Source: Methanococcoides sp052057775
GTDB lineage: Archaea > Halobacteriota > Methanosarcinia > Methanosarcinales > Methanosarcinaceae
DNA length: 64,000 nucleotides
Assembly: GCF_052057775.1 (NCBI RefSeq)
Contig: NZ_CP195121.1
Coordinates: 248,001 to 312,000, forward strand
Reading direction: 5' to 3'
In this document: positions 45,651 through 54,885 of the stretch, in pieces
How the letters are laid out: the number at the start of each line of letters is the position of its first letter
Position numbering within the stretch: position 1 is the first letter of the stretch
Program-made: the position numbers and the translations under genes
The notes under the pieces: generated by a model
What the model was told of the DNA's origin: nothing
Database searches by the model: none
What the model saw: the letters and a program-made list of their open reading frames with translations, nothing else

Positions 45651-46430
45651 ATGGCATTATTGACACCTGAAGACCTGGAAGACCTGCTTAACAAGCTCAA
45701 CACGAACAACGAGATCATCAAGGAAGCCACCGGGAAGGACATCGCAGAGATATGTGAGGAAGTCTATGGCACAAAGCCCGGTAACCAGAAAGTGGGCATC
45801 GTACCCATTACTGCCGGAAACGGCATCATCGGGAACTTCTCCTCATCCCTGCTTGCTATATCCGAATATTTCGGCCTTGAGGGATCCATAACCGATCACC
45901 CGGACATGACCGGATATTATCAGGCAGTAGCCGACGGAGCAGACATCATACTGATGGCAGACGACCACATTTTCATTGCACACAATCTGAGCAACGGAAA
46001 AATTGCGACCAACCATGTATGTACCGGTGTGATCTACTCAGAGATCGCTTCAAGGTACAAATACGCTGATTCAAAGGATGTTCTTGTTATAGGCCTGGGA
46101 CGTGTCGGATATGCAGGCGCAGCACACCTTGTGAAAAAAGGGTTCAATGTCTATGCGTATGACCCGAACACCGAGTTCATGAACAGGGCAATAGAAGAAC
46201 TTGGTGTCAAGGCAGTAGATATTGAAAATCCAGGGAAGTTCTCTATGGTGTTCGAAGCAACACCAAATCCCAACACGATATCAGAAGGAATGATCGCAGA
46301 ACGCTGCCTTGTGTCAACCCCGGGCATCCCGTGCGCCCTGCCGGATGAGCTCGTTGAGAAGTATGACATTGACCTTGTCATGGAGCCACTGGTAATTGGA
46401 GTGGCAGCAATGCTCTACTCTGTTTTTTAA
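45651..46430 (+). CDS. pylD: Pyrrolysine synthase dehydrogenase
   Basis: NAD-dependent enzyme that oxidises the dipeptide-like precursor and lets the ring of pyrrolysine form. 259 aa, identical in length to Methanosarcina PylD. Conserved KVGIVPITAGNGIIGNFS (about residue 43) and the Rossmann loop VLVIGLGRVGYAGAAHL (about 144). ATG 45651 (MALLTPEDL) matches the family start. Twelve bases separate it from pylC. It closes the pylT-S-B-C-D cassette. Confidence 0.97.
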   Translation: MALLTPEDLEDLLNKLNTNNEIIKEATGKDIAEICEEVYGTKPGNQKVGIVPITAGNGIIGNFSSSLLAISEYFGLEGSITDHPDMTGYYQAVADGADIILMADDHIFIAHNLSNGKIATNHVCTGVIYSEIASRYKYADSKDVLVIGLGRVGYAGAAHLVKKGFNVYAYDPNTEFMNRAIEELGVKAVDIENPGKFSMVFEATPNPNTISEGMIAERCLVSTPGIPCALPDELVEKYDIDLVMEPLVIGVAAMLYSVF

Positions 46431-46450
46431 GAAGTTATTGAAGAAATTAT

Positions 46451-46489
46451 GATGTGATGGCAGGAAGAAATGCCTGCCAAAACCACATC
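46451..46489. repeat. Imperfect inverted repeat after pylD
   Basis: GATGTG (46451-46456) with CACATC (46484-46489) and GGCAGG (46459-46464) with CCTGCC (46473-46478) form a two-part hairpin. On the plus strand it is followed by A residues, not T, so it may stabilise the pyl message end rather than terminate it. Confidence 0.5.
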
Positions 46490-46556
46490 AAAAAAAGCCG
46501 AAATAAATCCACCACACTTGACTAATGCGACTATTGCATTTGATTTTTAACAAACA

Positions 46557-46570
46557 AAAAGGTATATATA
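46557..46570 (+). promoter_or_regulatory. TATA/BRE promoter of mtbA
   Basis: AAAA followed by GGTATATATA (46561-46570), with A-rich bases upstream as a B-recognition element. Transcription would start near 46595, giving a leader of about 40 bases that contains AGGAGA before the ATG. Confidence 0.65.
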
Positions 46571-46636
46571 CAGCAAATACATAGCGTAAGTACCTTTTTA
46601 GTGATTATAAAGGATTTAGTATAAAGGAGAATGTAA

Positions 46637-47668
46637 ATGTCCGAATACACACAGAAGGAAAGATTAGTCCGCGTATTGCAGGGAGAGAAAGTTGACAGGA
46701 TGCCAGCTATCTGTGTCACACAGACCGGTACAGTAGACCAGATGGAAGCAATTGGCGTATACTGGCCAGAAGCAAACTATGATGCAGAGCAGCTCGCTGC
46801 ACTCTCAGAAGCAGGTCACACCGTTGTCGGTTTCGAAGCGATCCGTGTCCCATTCGACATCACCGCAGAAGCAGAGTTCTTCGGCTGTGGAATCAAGGAC
46901 GGTACAAAGGTACAGCAGCCATCCGTCATCAGCCACGTTGTAAAGAGCCTTGATGACCTCGCACAGTTCGAGGGATACGATGTCGCAGACCCAGCAAAGA
47001 GAACCTCTATCGTCCTCGACGCAATCAAGATCCTCAAAGAGAAATATGGAGACGAAGTCCCAATCATCGGAAGTATGATCGGTCCTTTCTCCCTCGCACA
47101 GCACCTTACCGGTGACTCCTGGTTCATGGACATCATGACAAAGCAGGAATACGGTCTTGAAGTAATGGAATTCGCAACAGAATTCTCCATCAAGTACGCA
47201 CTCGCACAGGTCGAAGCTGGTGCATGCGTATTCTCAATCATTGACCCAACAGCAAGCTACCAGCTTATTGGCGGAGACTTCTACAAGATGTTCGTAGTAC
47301 CATTCCACCAGAAGCTCATTGACGCACTCCACGAGAAGGGTGTACCAGCTGTACTCCACATCTGTGGTGACACAACAGAAGGTCTTGCACTCATGGAGAC
47401 CTGTGGTGTAGACGCAATCAGTGTTGACCAGAACGTCAACGCAGCAACAGCAGTCAGCAAGGTCGAGAAGGCACTCATCGTCGGTAACCTTGACCCAGTC
47501 AACTGCCTCTGGAACCAGACCCCAGAGTTCGTCAAAGCAGAGTCCGAGAGAGTACTCAAAGAGCTCGATGGCAAGGGACTTCTCGCACCTGGCTGCGGTA
47601 CAGTAAGCCAGACCCCAACCGAGAACCTCCAGGCAATGATCGAGGTCGCAAAGACTTGGACTTACTAA
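46637..47668 (+). CDS. mtbA: Methylcobamide:CoM methyltransferase, methylamine-type
   Basis: Zinc enzyme that moves the methyl group from methylated corrinoid protein to coenzyme M, 343 aa, uroporphyrinogen-decarboxylase fold. The zinc ligands His241, Cys243 (LHICGD) and Cys320 (APGCGT) are present. The N-terminus (EYTQKERLVRVL, FEAIRVPFDITAEAEFFGCGI) resembles MtbA of methylamine pathways more than MtaA of methanol. It has its own promoter and highly biased codons. Its position after the pyl cassette fits methylamine use, although no methylamine methyltransferase gene is in this window. Confidence 0.88.
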   Translation: MSEYTQKERLVRVLQGEKVDRMPAICVTQTGTVDQMEAIGVYWPEANYDAEQLAALSEAGHTVVGFEAIRVPFDITAEAEFFGCGIKDGTKVQQPSVISHVVKSLDDLAQFEGYDVADPAKRTSIVLDAIKILKEKYGDEVPIIGSMIGPFSLAQHLTGDSWFMDIMTKQEYGLEVMEFATEFSIKYALAQVEAGACVFSIIDPTASYQLIGGDFYKMFVVPFHQKLIDALHEKGVPAVLHICGDTTEGLALMETCGVDAISVDQNVNAATAVSKVEKALIVGNLDPVNCLWNQTPEFVKAESERVLKELDGKGLLAPGCGTVSQTPTENLQAMIEVAKTWTY

Positions 47669-48073
47669 GTCCAATTCTTTTTTCCATTTCTTTTTTTAAT
47701 TGATCTTACATTCAGACCGGATTCTTTTCTGAATTCTGTTCTAAATTCGGTTCTAACCTGAACCTTTCCCGTCATCACATCCATTTTGGGCTGTTTGTTA
47801 TCTGACATCAGAGTTCAGGAATAACTTCTCCGGAATAGGTCCGGAACCCGGGAACTTTTGGCGAATATTAGAGAAAGAGAGAAGGGACCACATACTGAGA
47901 AGTTCAGGTCTGCCACCATGGTAACCAGAAGCTGAACTGATCCCATACAGTTCACTGACAACAGGAGATTATAGGTACAAAAGAGAATAAATATATAAGT
48001 GTAACCCATAACAATTAAATAATTCCTCATATATGTGCATAATAAATCAAATGATACAATAAGAGGTAAAAAG
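47669..48073 (+). other. Intergenic region after mtbA
   Basis: 405 bp without a supported gene. T-rich tracts just after mtbA (47688-47698) probably end transcription. The middle part has no open frame with a ribosome-binding site. The right end carries the promoter of the NifX-like gene. Confidence 0.5.
47986..47999 (+). promoter_or_regulatory. TATA promoter of the NifX/MinD cluster
   Basis: AATAAATATATAAG about 75 bases before the first gene; it is the only clear TATA box before the six-gene cluster. Confidence 0.55.
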
Positions 48074-48451
48074 ATGAAAGTATGTGTACCTTCTGCAAAA
48101 AATGGCGGATTAGAAGACCTTGTCGGACAGCACTTCGGAATGGTTCCGGTATATACGATACTTGATACAGAGACAGATGAAGTCCAGGTCATAGACAACA
48201 CAAGCCAGCACAACGGCGGTGTTGGACTTCCACCTGAACTCCTATCCAATGCCGGTGTCAATATAATGCTTTGCGGAGGACTTGGAGCAAAAGCGGTCAA
48301 CATGTTCTCCAATTTTGGTATCGAGGTCTTCGTCGGAGCCCAGGGAACTGTGGGAACAGCGATCTCCGACTGGAGAGAGGGCAACCTTGACAGACCAGAC
48401 AGCGAGAACATCTGCCAGGGCCACGATCACGACCATGATCATCACCACTGA
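48074..48451 (+). CDS. NifX/NifB-type cofactor-binding protein, His-rich tail
   Basis: 125 aa, dinitrogenase iron-molybdenum cofactor-binding fold (VCVPSAKNGGLEDLVGQHFGMVPVYTIL; SNAGVNIMLCGGLGAKAVNMF). The C-terminus is His/Asp rich (GHDHDHDHHH), so it may bind metal. ATG 48074 has AGAGGTAAAAAG upstream; earlier in-frame starts are unsupported. First gene of a six-gene cluster. No nitrogenase gene is near, so a metal-cofactor or iron-sulfur carrier role is inferred. Confidence 0.86.
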   Translation: MKVCVPSAKNGGLEDLVGQHFGMVPVYTILDTETDEVQVIDNTSQHNGGVGLPPELLSNAGVNIMLCGGLGAKAVNMFSNFGIEVFVGAQGTVGTAISDWREGNLDRPDSENICQGHDHDHDHHH

Positions 48452-48459
48452 ATGATATC

Positions 48460-49317
48460 ATGAAGATCGCAATAGCAAGCGGAAAAGGGGGAACCGGCAA
48501 GACAACCATCGCGGCGAACCTTGCCCTTTCGCTTCAGGATGTCCGACTTCTTGACTGCGATGTTGAAGAACCTAACTGCAACCTGTTCCTGAAAAAGGAA
48601 CTTGAACCGATCGCAGAAGTGGTATCCGAGATCCCTGAAATTGTGGAAGAAGATTGCACATATTGCAAAAAATGTTCAGACTTCTGCCGTTTCAATGCGA
48701 TCGCAACCCTTCCGAACAAGATCCTTACATTCCCTTCACTATGCCACAGTTGCGGAGGATGCATGCTGGTATGTCCGGAAGGAGCTATAAAAAAGCGTGA
48801 GATCGTCACAGGAACCATCAGGAAAAGTCTTGCAGGAGATGAAACAAGTCCTGAGATCTATGAAGGCCTGCTGGATATCGGCAAGACCATGGCATCCCCT
48901 GTGATCGCTGAACTGAAAAAGAGCATAGATCCTGGCAGAACAAACATCATTGATGCACCTCCTGGCACTGCATGTCCGGTGCTGACCACTCTTGAGGACG
49001 TCGATTACTGCATTCTTGTAACAGAGCCAACTCCTTTTGGATTGCATGACCTGAAACTGGCATTGGAGGTCGCCAGAACCCTCGGCATACCTCACGGAGT
49101 GCTTATCAACCGAAGCGGAAGCGGTGATGACAGCGTGGAAGAATATTGCATTGCTGAAGGTATCGATATCCTCATGAAGATACCACAGGACACCAGGATA
49201 GCACAGCTCTATTCAGAAGGCATTCCTTTTGTGCAGGAGATGGAGGACTGGAAAGACAAGTTCATACAGCTCTACGATTCCATAAAGGAGAGATACGGCA
49301 GGGAGGTAGAAGCATGA
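48460..49317 (+). CDS. MinD/Mrp-like P-loop ATPase with inserted ferredoxin domain (copy 1)
   Basis: 285 aa of the COG1149 kind. The deviant Walker A SGKGGTGKTT (residues 7-16) is followed by an inserted two-cluster ferredoxin (CTYCKKCSDFC and CHSCGGCMLVC, about 64-107), then the ATPase resumes (IIDAPPGTACP). Such proteins resemble iron-sulfur or metallocofactor assembly ATPases. It overlaps the next gene by four bases. Confidence 0.88.
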   Translation: MKIAIASGKGGTGKTTIAANLALSLQDVRLLDCDVEEPNCNLFLKKELEPIAEVVSEIPEIVEEDCTYCKKCSDFCRFNAIATLPNKILTFPSLCHSCGGCMLVCPEGAIKKREIVTGTIRKSLAGDETSPEIYEGLLDIGKTMASPVIAELKKSIDPGRTNIIDAPPGTACPVLTTLEDVDYCILVTEPTPFGLHDLKLALEVARTLGIPHGVLINRSGSGDDSVEEYCIAEGIDILMKIPQDTRIAQLYSEGIPFVQEMEDWKDKFIQLYDSIKERYGREVEA

Positions 49318-50183
49318 AACAGCTGGTCATCATAAGCGGGAAAGGCGGAACCGGCAAGACTACCGTTACTGCCGCAATTGTATCGCTTGCCGGGAACAGT
49401 GTGATAGCAGATTGTGATGTTGATGCCCCAAATATGCACCTGCTTCTGGAACCTGAGGTTATGGAAACCTTTGATTTCCACGGAATGGACATTGCAGACA
49501 TCGATAATGAGAAATGTACCGGTTGCAACCTTTGCATAGAGAACTGCAAGTTCGATGCCATCTACCCGGACCATTCGATAAACAAATGTAAATGTGAAGG
49601 TTGCGGGGTCTGCGAATACGTGTGCCCTGAAGATGCCATCACAATGGCAGACAACCCCGCAGGAACTGTGTTCAGTTCAAGGACAAGATATGGACCCATG
49701 GTCCACGCAGAGCTGATGATAGGAGAAGAAGCAAGCGGTAAGCTGGTAGCTTCAGTAAAGGAGCATGCCTTATCCATTGCAAAGGAAGAGAGATCCGACC
49801 TTGTTATCTATGACGGACCTCCGGGAACAGGATGCCCTGTAATTGCCACGATCACCGGTGCTGACCTCGCCCTCATTGTCACGGAACCAAGCGTATCCGG
49901 GATACACGACCTGGAAAGAATAATAGAGGTGACCGATCACTTCAATATTCCAGCCATGGTCTGCATCAATAAATATAATATAAATGAAGAGAACACAAAA
50001 CAGATCGAGAGTTCATGCAGGGAAAATGGCATAATGGTAGCAGGAAAGCTTCCCTATGACACCATCCCGAACAGGGCAATGATCGGGAAAAAGACCGTCA
50101 TAGAATATGCTGACAATGAGTTCACAGAGAACCTTAAAAGCATCTGGAGAACGGTGAAAGAAGAACTCGATGCAACTCAGTGA
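49314..50183 (+). CDS. MinD/Mrp-like P-loop ATPase with inserted ferredoxin domain (copy 2)
   Basis: 289 aa, paralog of the preceding gene. SGKGGTGKTT (residues 7-16), ferredoxin insert with CTGCNLCIENC and CEGCGVCEYVC, then YDGPPGTGCPV. The two copies, in overlapping frames, are well suited to form a heterodimer, since Mrp/MinD ATPases dimerise across ATP (family knowledge; pairing is inference). Confidence 0.88.
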   Translation: MKQLVIISGKGGTGKTTVTAAIVSLAGNSVIADCDVDAPNMHLLLEPEVMETFDFHGMDIADIDNEKCTGCNLCIENCKFDAIYPDHSINKCKCEGCGVCEYVCPEDAITMADNPAGTVFSSRTRYGPMVHAELMIGEEASGKLVASVKEHALSIAKEERSDLVIYDGPPGTGCPVIATITGADLALIVTEPSVSGIHDLERIIEVTDHFNIPAMVCINKYNINEENTKQIESSCRENGIMVAGKLPYDTIPNRAMIGKKTVIEYADNEFTENLKSIWRTVKEELDATQ

Positions 50184-50221
50184 TCGATAAAGGAAATCAA
50201 TGCTGTAAAGGTGAAGATACG

Positions 50222-50794
50222 ATGAAATGCGCATCCTGCAAGACAAGAAGGTGCAGGCAGGGAAAGGATTGCACGCCCAGGGAAGTCCGGCCTGAGTATA
50301 TAGGAGATGATCTGGACATGATGAAGGCAGCCTCAAAGATCGAGGCTAACTACTATATGGAAAAAACAAGGCTTGAAGAGCTGATCCTTTTTGCAAAAGA
50401 GATGGGATACCGCAAGCTTGGCGTCGCTTTTTGTCTGGGTCTGGAAAATGAGGCAGGTATCCTCTGCCAGATACTCGAGAAGGACTTCCTGGTAGAGTCC
50501 ACATGTTGCAAGATATGTGGCGTGGACAAGGATGAATACGGACTGGAAAAGATAAGGGAAGGAAGGGAAACGACCTGTAACCCGATAGCTCAGGCAACAA
50601 TGCTTAACAGGGCAGCAACAGAGCTTAACATCATCGTGGGACTCTGCATGGGCCATGATATAATGTTCAACAAGTATTCCGAAGCACCTGTCACAACGTT
50701 CATTGTAAAGGACAGGGTCCTTGCACACAATCCCGCAGGAGCGCTTTATTCCGGGTATTACCAGAGGAACCGTTTCGGAATGGGGAACAAGTGA
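50222..50794 (+). CDS. DUF1847 Cys-rich metal-binding protein
   Basis: 190 aa. N-terminal Cys cluster CASCKTRRCRQGKDC (residues 3-17), then a Rossmann-like body with VESTCCKICGVDKDEYG and GLCMGHDIMFNKYSEAPVT. ATG 50222 has AAAGGTGAAG upstream; an earlier GTG frame is less likely. It overlaps the next gene (TGATG). The family is of unknown function in anaerobes, probably metal-binding. Confidence 0.82.
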   Translation: MKCASCKTRRCRQGKDCTPREVRPEYIGDDLDMMKAASKIEANYYMEKTRLEELILFAKEMGYRKLGVAFCLGLENEAGILCQILEKDFLVESTCCKICGVDKDEYGLEKIREGRETTCNPIAQATMLNRAATELNIIVGLCMGHDIMFNKYSEAPVTTFIVKDRVLAHNPAGALYSGYYQRNRFGMGNK

Positions 50795-51450
50795 TGAGGA
50801 TCACCATTGTCTATGATAATGAAGCAAAAGAGCCTCTCAGGAAAGGGTGGGGATTTTCCTGTTTTATCAATACCGGGGAGAAGAAGATACTTTTTGACAC
50901 CGGATGGGACGGCTGTGCTTTAAGGCACAATCTATCAGAGCTGAACATACCTGCCGAGGATCTCGATATTCTCGTGCTTTCCCACCAGCACTGGGACCAC
51001 ATCGGTGGCCTGCCGGTGATATTGAACAGCAGCAGGAACATTGAGGTCTTCGTCCCCGCATCATTTTCCGCGAAACTTAAAACTGAGATCGCATCACACT
51101 CCAACCTACAAGAGGTCACCGAAAAGTGCAGGATATGCAACAACGTCTTTTCTACAGGTGAACTCGGGAACGATCCTAAAGAGCAGTCTCTGATGCTGGA
51201 AACAGCAAACGGCATTTACATTATAACAGGATGTGCGCACCCCGGACTGGAAGCCATAATCGGAGAAGCAGCTTCAGAAGGAGAAGTTCGTGGCATCATC
51301 GGAGGCCTGCACGACAGCAGGGAATACGACCTTCTGGAAGGACTGGAACTTATCGGTGCCGGACACTGTACATCGTGCATTGAGACGATCAGGAACAGAT
51401 CTCCGGATACTTTTGTTCCAATTGAAGCTGGATACGTTATCAATATCTGA
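50794..51450 (+). CDS. Metallo-beta-lactamase-fold hydrolase (COG1237-like)
   Basis: 218 aa. Zinc motif LSHQHWDHIGG (about residue 66), further ligands in TGCAHPG and GGLHD. It resembles the archaeal family that includes a methanopterin-pathway synthase (dihydropterin ribofuranosyl-aminobenzene phosphate synthase) and unrelated hydrolases, so the exact substrate is open. Start ATG overlaps the DUF1847 stop. Confidence 0.82.
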   Translation: MRITIVYDNEAKEPLRKGWGFSCFINTGEKKILFDTGWDGCALRHNLSELNIPAEDLDILVLSHQHWDHIGGLPVILNSSRNIEVFVPASFSAKLKTEIASHSNLQEVTEKCRICNNVFSTGELGNDPKEQSLMLETANGIYIITGCAHPGLEAIIGEAASEGEVRGIIGGLHDSREYDLLEGLELIGAGHCTSCIETIRNRSPDTFVPIEAGYVINI

Positions 51451-51540
51451 ATTTCCCGCAGGATCGTTCGGGCCAGACATTCCCCCATGCGGAAGTATAT
51501 CAAACAATGAGAACATATTCCCCCCGTAAAAGGTGAGAAC

Positions 51541-51921
51541 ATGAAAATTGCTATACCCAGTACGGAAAAAGGCGCATTGGAAGATGATGTCGATCTTCAT
51601 TTCGGAAAAGCTGCGACTTACACGATCTATGACAGTGAGACAGAAGAAGTTGAGGTCATGGAGAACACAAGTGTCCATGTGGGTGGAAAGGGGTTTCCCC
51701 ATGAGCTGCTGGTGAAGGCAGGAGTTGATATCGTACTGTGTTCCGGGGTCGGCCAGAAGATCGTGGACCTGTTGAACAAAAATGATATAGACATCTTCGT
51801 AGGTGCTGACGGTACGGTACAGGAAGCGATCGATTCCTGGAGATCAGGAAAATTGTACCGGGCCGGGAGCGTAAATGTGAACAAGGACAGGGGATTCGGG
51901 CTTACGCAGCATAGCCTTTGA
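51541..51921 (+). CDS. NifX/NifB-type cofactor-binding protein (copy 2)
   Basis: 126 aa, paralog of the protein at 48074: IAIPSTEKGALEDDVDLHFGKAATYTIY, NTSVHVGGKGFPHELLVKAGVDIVLCSGVGQK. It lacks the His-rich tail. AAAGGTGAGAAC precedes the ATG. It closes the cluster, which therefore begins and ends with the same fold. Confidence 0.86.
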   Translation: MKIAIPSTEKGALEDDVDLHFGKAATYTIYDSETEEVEVMENTSVHVGGKGFPHELLVKAGVDIVLCSGVGQKIVDLLNKNDIDIFVGADGTVQEAIDSWRSGKLYRAGSVNVNKDRGFGLTQHSL

Positions 51922-51938
51922 AGGCCCCACAGCTTATT

Positions 51939-53366
51939 TTATTCAACCTTCTTTTCTTTCCCGGAAGATATCCAGGGAAGAGCGCACAATGGACAATCGG
52001 GGCCGAATCCTGCAGCACTGTAACCTGTCATCCCACCGGAAACGTTGTGGACATCACTGAAATTGTTCTGTTGCAGTATGCTCGCAGCCATGCTTGAACG
52101 TTGTCCGCTTCCGCAGATCACCAGGGTCTTTGCCTCAGGATCAAGTTCCTTATAGGAATGCCTTATCTCATCCACCGGGATGTTGACAGCTTTATCGATA
52201 TGTCCTGAACTGAACTCAGAAGGCGACCTGACATCCACAAGGACGAACTCTTCATCATCCCTCACCATGTTGTCGAGCTCAGGGCTTGATACCTGACAGA
52301 GGTGTTCTGTGGGAAGACCTGCCATGGCCCATGCATGCATACCGCCTTCAAGGAACCCCAGGATCCTGTCAAGACCTACCCTGTGGAGCCAGACTGCTGC
52401 TTCCGATGCATTCTCAGGGGAATCTGTCACCAGCAATATGTTCCTGTCCGGAGGGAGCAGCCAGCCGGTGAACGTCGCGAAGTTGCTCTTAAGGTCAATG
52501 CTGTATGAACCCGGGATATGACGGCCTCCGAATGCTTCATAGCAGCGGATATCAAGGACGATGTTCTCCGGATCCTCTGCCAGTTTACTGAAACCTGCCG
52601 GAGGGAAAGCTCTCAGCGGAGGGAGTTTCCCGAGCAGTTCAGGCCCCCTCCTGTTGACCTCACTGCACCTGCTGAAATGGTCAGGGGCGGCTGGCATATC
52701 CTCCGTAAGCGAATGGATGAGATCATCCCGTCCATCTGTGTTCAATGCATAATTGTAAAGTCTCTCATAACCGATGGTCGTGCTGCGTTTTGCAGCTAGG
52801 GACCTCCCGCACAGGGAACCTGCACCATGTGCAGGATAGACCTCACAGAAATCGGGCAGCTTCAGAAGTTTATCATGCAGGCTGTCATAGAGCTTTGAAG
52901 CAAGCTCTTCTGCCCTTCCCGGAAACAGGTCCGGCCTGCCAACATCGCCAACAAAAAGAGAGTCACCGCAGAATACGCAGACAGGAAGCTCACCCCGTGA
53001 CCTGTCAGTGACAACGTAGGAAACATGTTCCGGTGTGTGTCCGGGAGTTTCCAGGACCTCTATTATCATGTCCTCGATCTCAAAGGAATCTCCTTCCGAC
53101 ACTTCCATGGCATCGAAGCTGGGATCAGCAGAAGAGGGAACCACTATCGTGGCACCGGTCCTTTCCAGGAGCTCCATGTGACCGGAAATGAAATCCGCAT
53201 GAAGATGAGTCTCAAGTACATGGGTGATCATCCAGCCCATCTCAGAAGCAACATCCATGTAAGCATCGATATCACGATCCGGGTCGATCACTGCGCATGT
53301 ATTGTTCCCGCCAAGAAGGTATGAACTATGAGCTATTCCGTCTGTAAATATCTGCCTGATGATCAA
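51939..53366 (-). CDS. Metallo-beta-lactamase / double rhodanese fusion (persulfide metabolism)
   Basis: 475 aa. Residues 1-230 are an ETHE1/glyoxalase-II-like hydrolase (THLHADFISGH; CGDSLFVGDVGRPDLF; VYPAHGAGS). Two rhodanese domains follow, about 262-355 and 370-455. The second has the active Cys in LVICGSGQRSS; the first reads LLVTDSPENAS, with no Cys, and so is probably inactive. A role in sulfane-sulfur or persulfide handling is inferred from ETHE1-like relatives. A glutathione-like thiol would have to be replaced by another thiol here. Confidence 0.85.
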   Translation of the reverse strand: MIIRQIFTDGIAHSSYLLGGNNTCAVIDPDRDIDAYMDVASEMGWMITHVLETHLHADFISGHMELLERTGATIVVPSSADPSFDAMEVSEGDSFEIEDMIIEVLETPGHTPEHVSYVVTDRSRGELPVCVFCGDSLFVGDVGRPDLFPGRAEELASKLYDSLHDKLLKLPDFCEVYPAHGAGSLCGRSLAAKRSTTIGYERLYNYALNTDGRDDLIHSLTEDMPAAPDHFSRCSEVNRRGPELLGKLPPLRAFPPAGFSKLAEDPENIVLDIRCYEAFGGRHIPGSYSIDLKSNFATFTGWLLPPDRNILLVTDSPENASEAAVWLHRVGLDRILGFLEGGMHAWAMAGLPTEHLCQVSSPELDNMVRDDEEFVLVDVRSPSEFSSGHIDKAVNIPVDEIRHSYKELDPEAKTLVICGSGQRSSMAASILQQNNFSDVHNVSGGMTGYSAAGFGPDCPLCALPWISSGKEKKVE

Positions 53367-53527
53367 ATACAGGACCTCCCACCCTATTTAAGCCATCATG
53401 ATCGTTAATTCCCTTAATAACTACTTAAATGATGACCTTCAAAAATACTATAAGGGTTCATGGGATATATATTATTAATACAAAGTGATCGAAAATAGGA
53501 TCCCTTCACTTTTTCGGGGGCTGCATT

Positions 53528-54820
53528 GTGCTGACATTTGAAATAGGGCTGGAACCTGTACTATACGAATTCCTTACAAAAGCTGTACTGTCCCTGCTTA
53601 TCGGAATACTTATAGGAATCGAAAGGGAGCACCGCCGCAAGGACCAGCAGGTCTTTGCCGGCGTCCGCACTTATGCAATAGTATGTCTTAGCGGCATGCT
53701 CGCAACCTATGTTGCAGATATGATGGAGACCTCCATACTTCTGATAGCCACTGCACTGGTAGCTGCTTCCAGTTTCTTACTGATATACATAACATATGCC
53801 GCTACCGGGCAATTCGGAATGAAAAATTCTCTTGCACTGTTCTCAACATACCTGCTTGGGGTTATGGTAGCCAGAGGATATTACCTCTTTGCGATAATCA
53901 TAGGTGTGCTCATCACTTTTATGCTGATCGAGAAAAAACCACTTCACTCCTTTGCACAGCACCTCTCAGATGAGGAAATACTCAATGCTGTCCAGTTCCT
54001 TGTTGTTGCCTTTATCTTTTATCCACTGATGCCTGCAGAGCCTGTAATGGGTGTGCTGAACCTGAAATCGGCCATACTTATCGTAGTGCTTGTCATGTTC
54101 ATAGGTTTTGTGAGCTATGTTTCCCTCAAGAGATTCGGGACACGCGGAGGAATCACTTATTCAGGACTTTTTGGAGGGTTCATAAGCAGCGAGGCGACGA
54201 CCGCTGCACTTGCGACTATGTCAAAGAACAGGTCCAGCCTGATAGATGCATTGTATATCGGAATACTGATGTCGAACATCTCCATGATAATCAGCAACAC
54301 CCTGATCGCACTGATAGTAGATCCCGGTGCAAGTACCATGATAATGATGCTGCCTCCACAACTGGCAATGCTCATACTTACCATAGGTATCGTGGTGATA
54401 AGAAGAAAAAAGTACAATATCATGACCGAACCACTGGAGATCGGTTCACCATTTGCGCTTAAACCTGCTTTCAGGTTCGGTGCGATCTTTACCATCCTGC
54501 TTGTGATCACAAGCATATCAAGTGAGTTCCTTGGCGATACCGGTGTCTACGCTTCCGCCCTCGGAGGACTTGTAAGCAGTTCTGCGGTCACCGCCTCGGT
54601 GGCAGCACTGGCATTCTCAGGGAACGTTTCATACACAATAGCTGCACAGACAGCAGTTATCGCAGGGATAATCAGCACCCTCAACAAGCTGGTACTGATA
54701 AGGATATCCGGATCAAAGGAGCTATATTGCCGGTCAAGGAACACACTTTTACTGATAGCTTCTGTGGGAATAGCATCCCTCTACCTCTGGAACCGTTATG
54801 CTGGCTACCCGATATTCTGA
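53528..54820 (+). CDS. MgtC/SapB-type membrane protein with DUF4010
   Basis: 430 aa with about twelve hydrophobic segments. The MgtC part (residues 15-135: LLIGILIGIEREHRRKDQQVFAGVRTYAIVCLSGML) is followed by the DUF4010 part (about 190-400: GGFISSEATTAALATMS; YASALGGLVSSSAVTASVAAL). MgtC homologs in bacteria support growth at low Mg2+; the transported species of this archaeal form is unknown. The start GTG 53528 follows GGGGGCTGCATT. Confidence 0.82.
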   Translation: MLTFEIGLEPVLYEFLTKAVLSLLIGILIGIEREHRRKDQQVFAGVRTYAIVCLSGMLATYVADMMETSILLIATALVAASSFLLIYITYAATGQFGMKNSLALFSTYLLGVMVARGYYLFAIIIGVLITFMLIEKKPLHSFAQHLSDEEILNAVQFLVVAFIFYPLMPAEPVMGVLNLKSAILIVVLVMFIGFVSYVSLKRFGTRGGITYSGLFGGFISSEATTAALATMSKNRSSLIDALYIGILMSNISMIISNTLIALIVDPGASTMIMMLPPQLAMLILTIGIVVIRRKKYNIMTEPLEIGSPFALKPAFRFGAIFTILLVITSISSEFLGDTGVYASALGGLVSSSAVTASVAALAFSGNVSYTIAAQTAVIAGIISTLNKLVLIRISGSKELYCRSRNTLLLIASVGIASLYLWNRYAGYPIF

Positions 54821-54885
54821 AGAATTGCCAGGAGAACATTTCGGGCGTTAACTCCTTTAAGGACGATATCTCATGGAGAGATGTT

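Noticed and set aside
42147..47668. Methylamine methyltransferase genes (mtmB, mtbB, mttB) with internal UAG
   Set aside because: I looked around the pyl cassette and in the rest of the window and found none; only mtbA is present.
54727..54885. Longer N-terminus for nudC
   Set aside because: It would overlap the preceding membrane-protein gene by 94 bases and has no ribosome-binding site, while ATG 54886 has GGAGAGATGTT.
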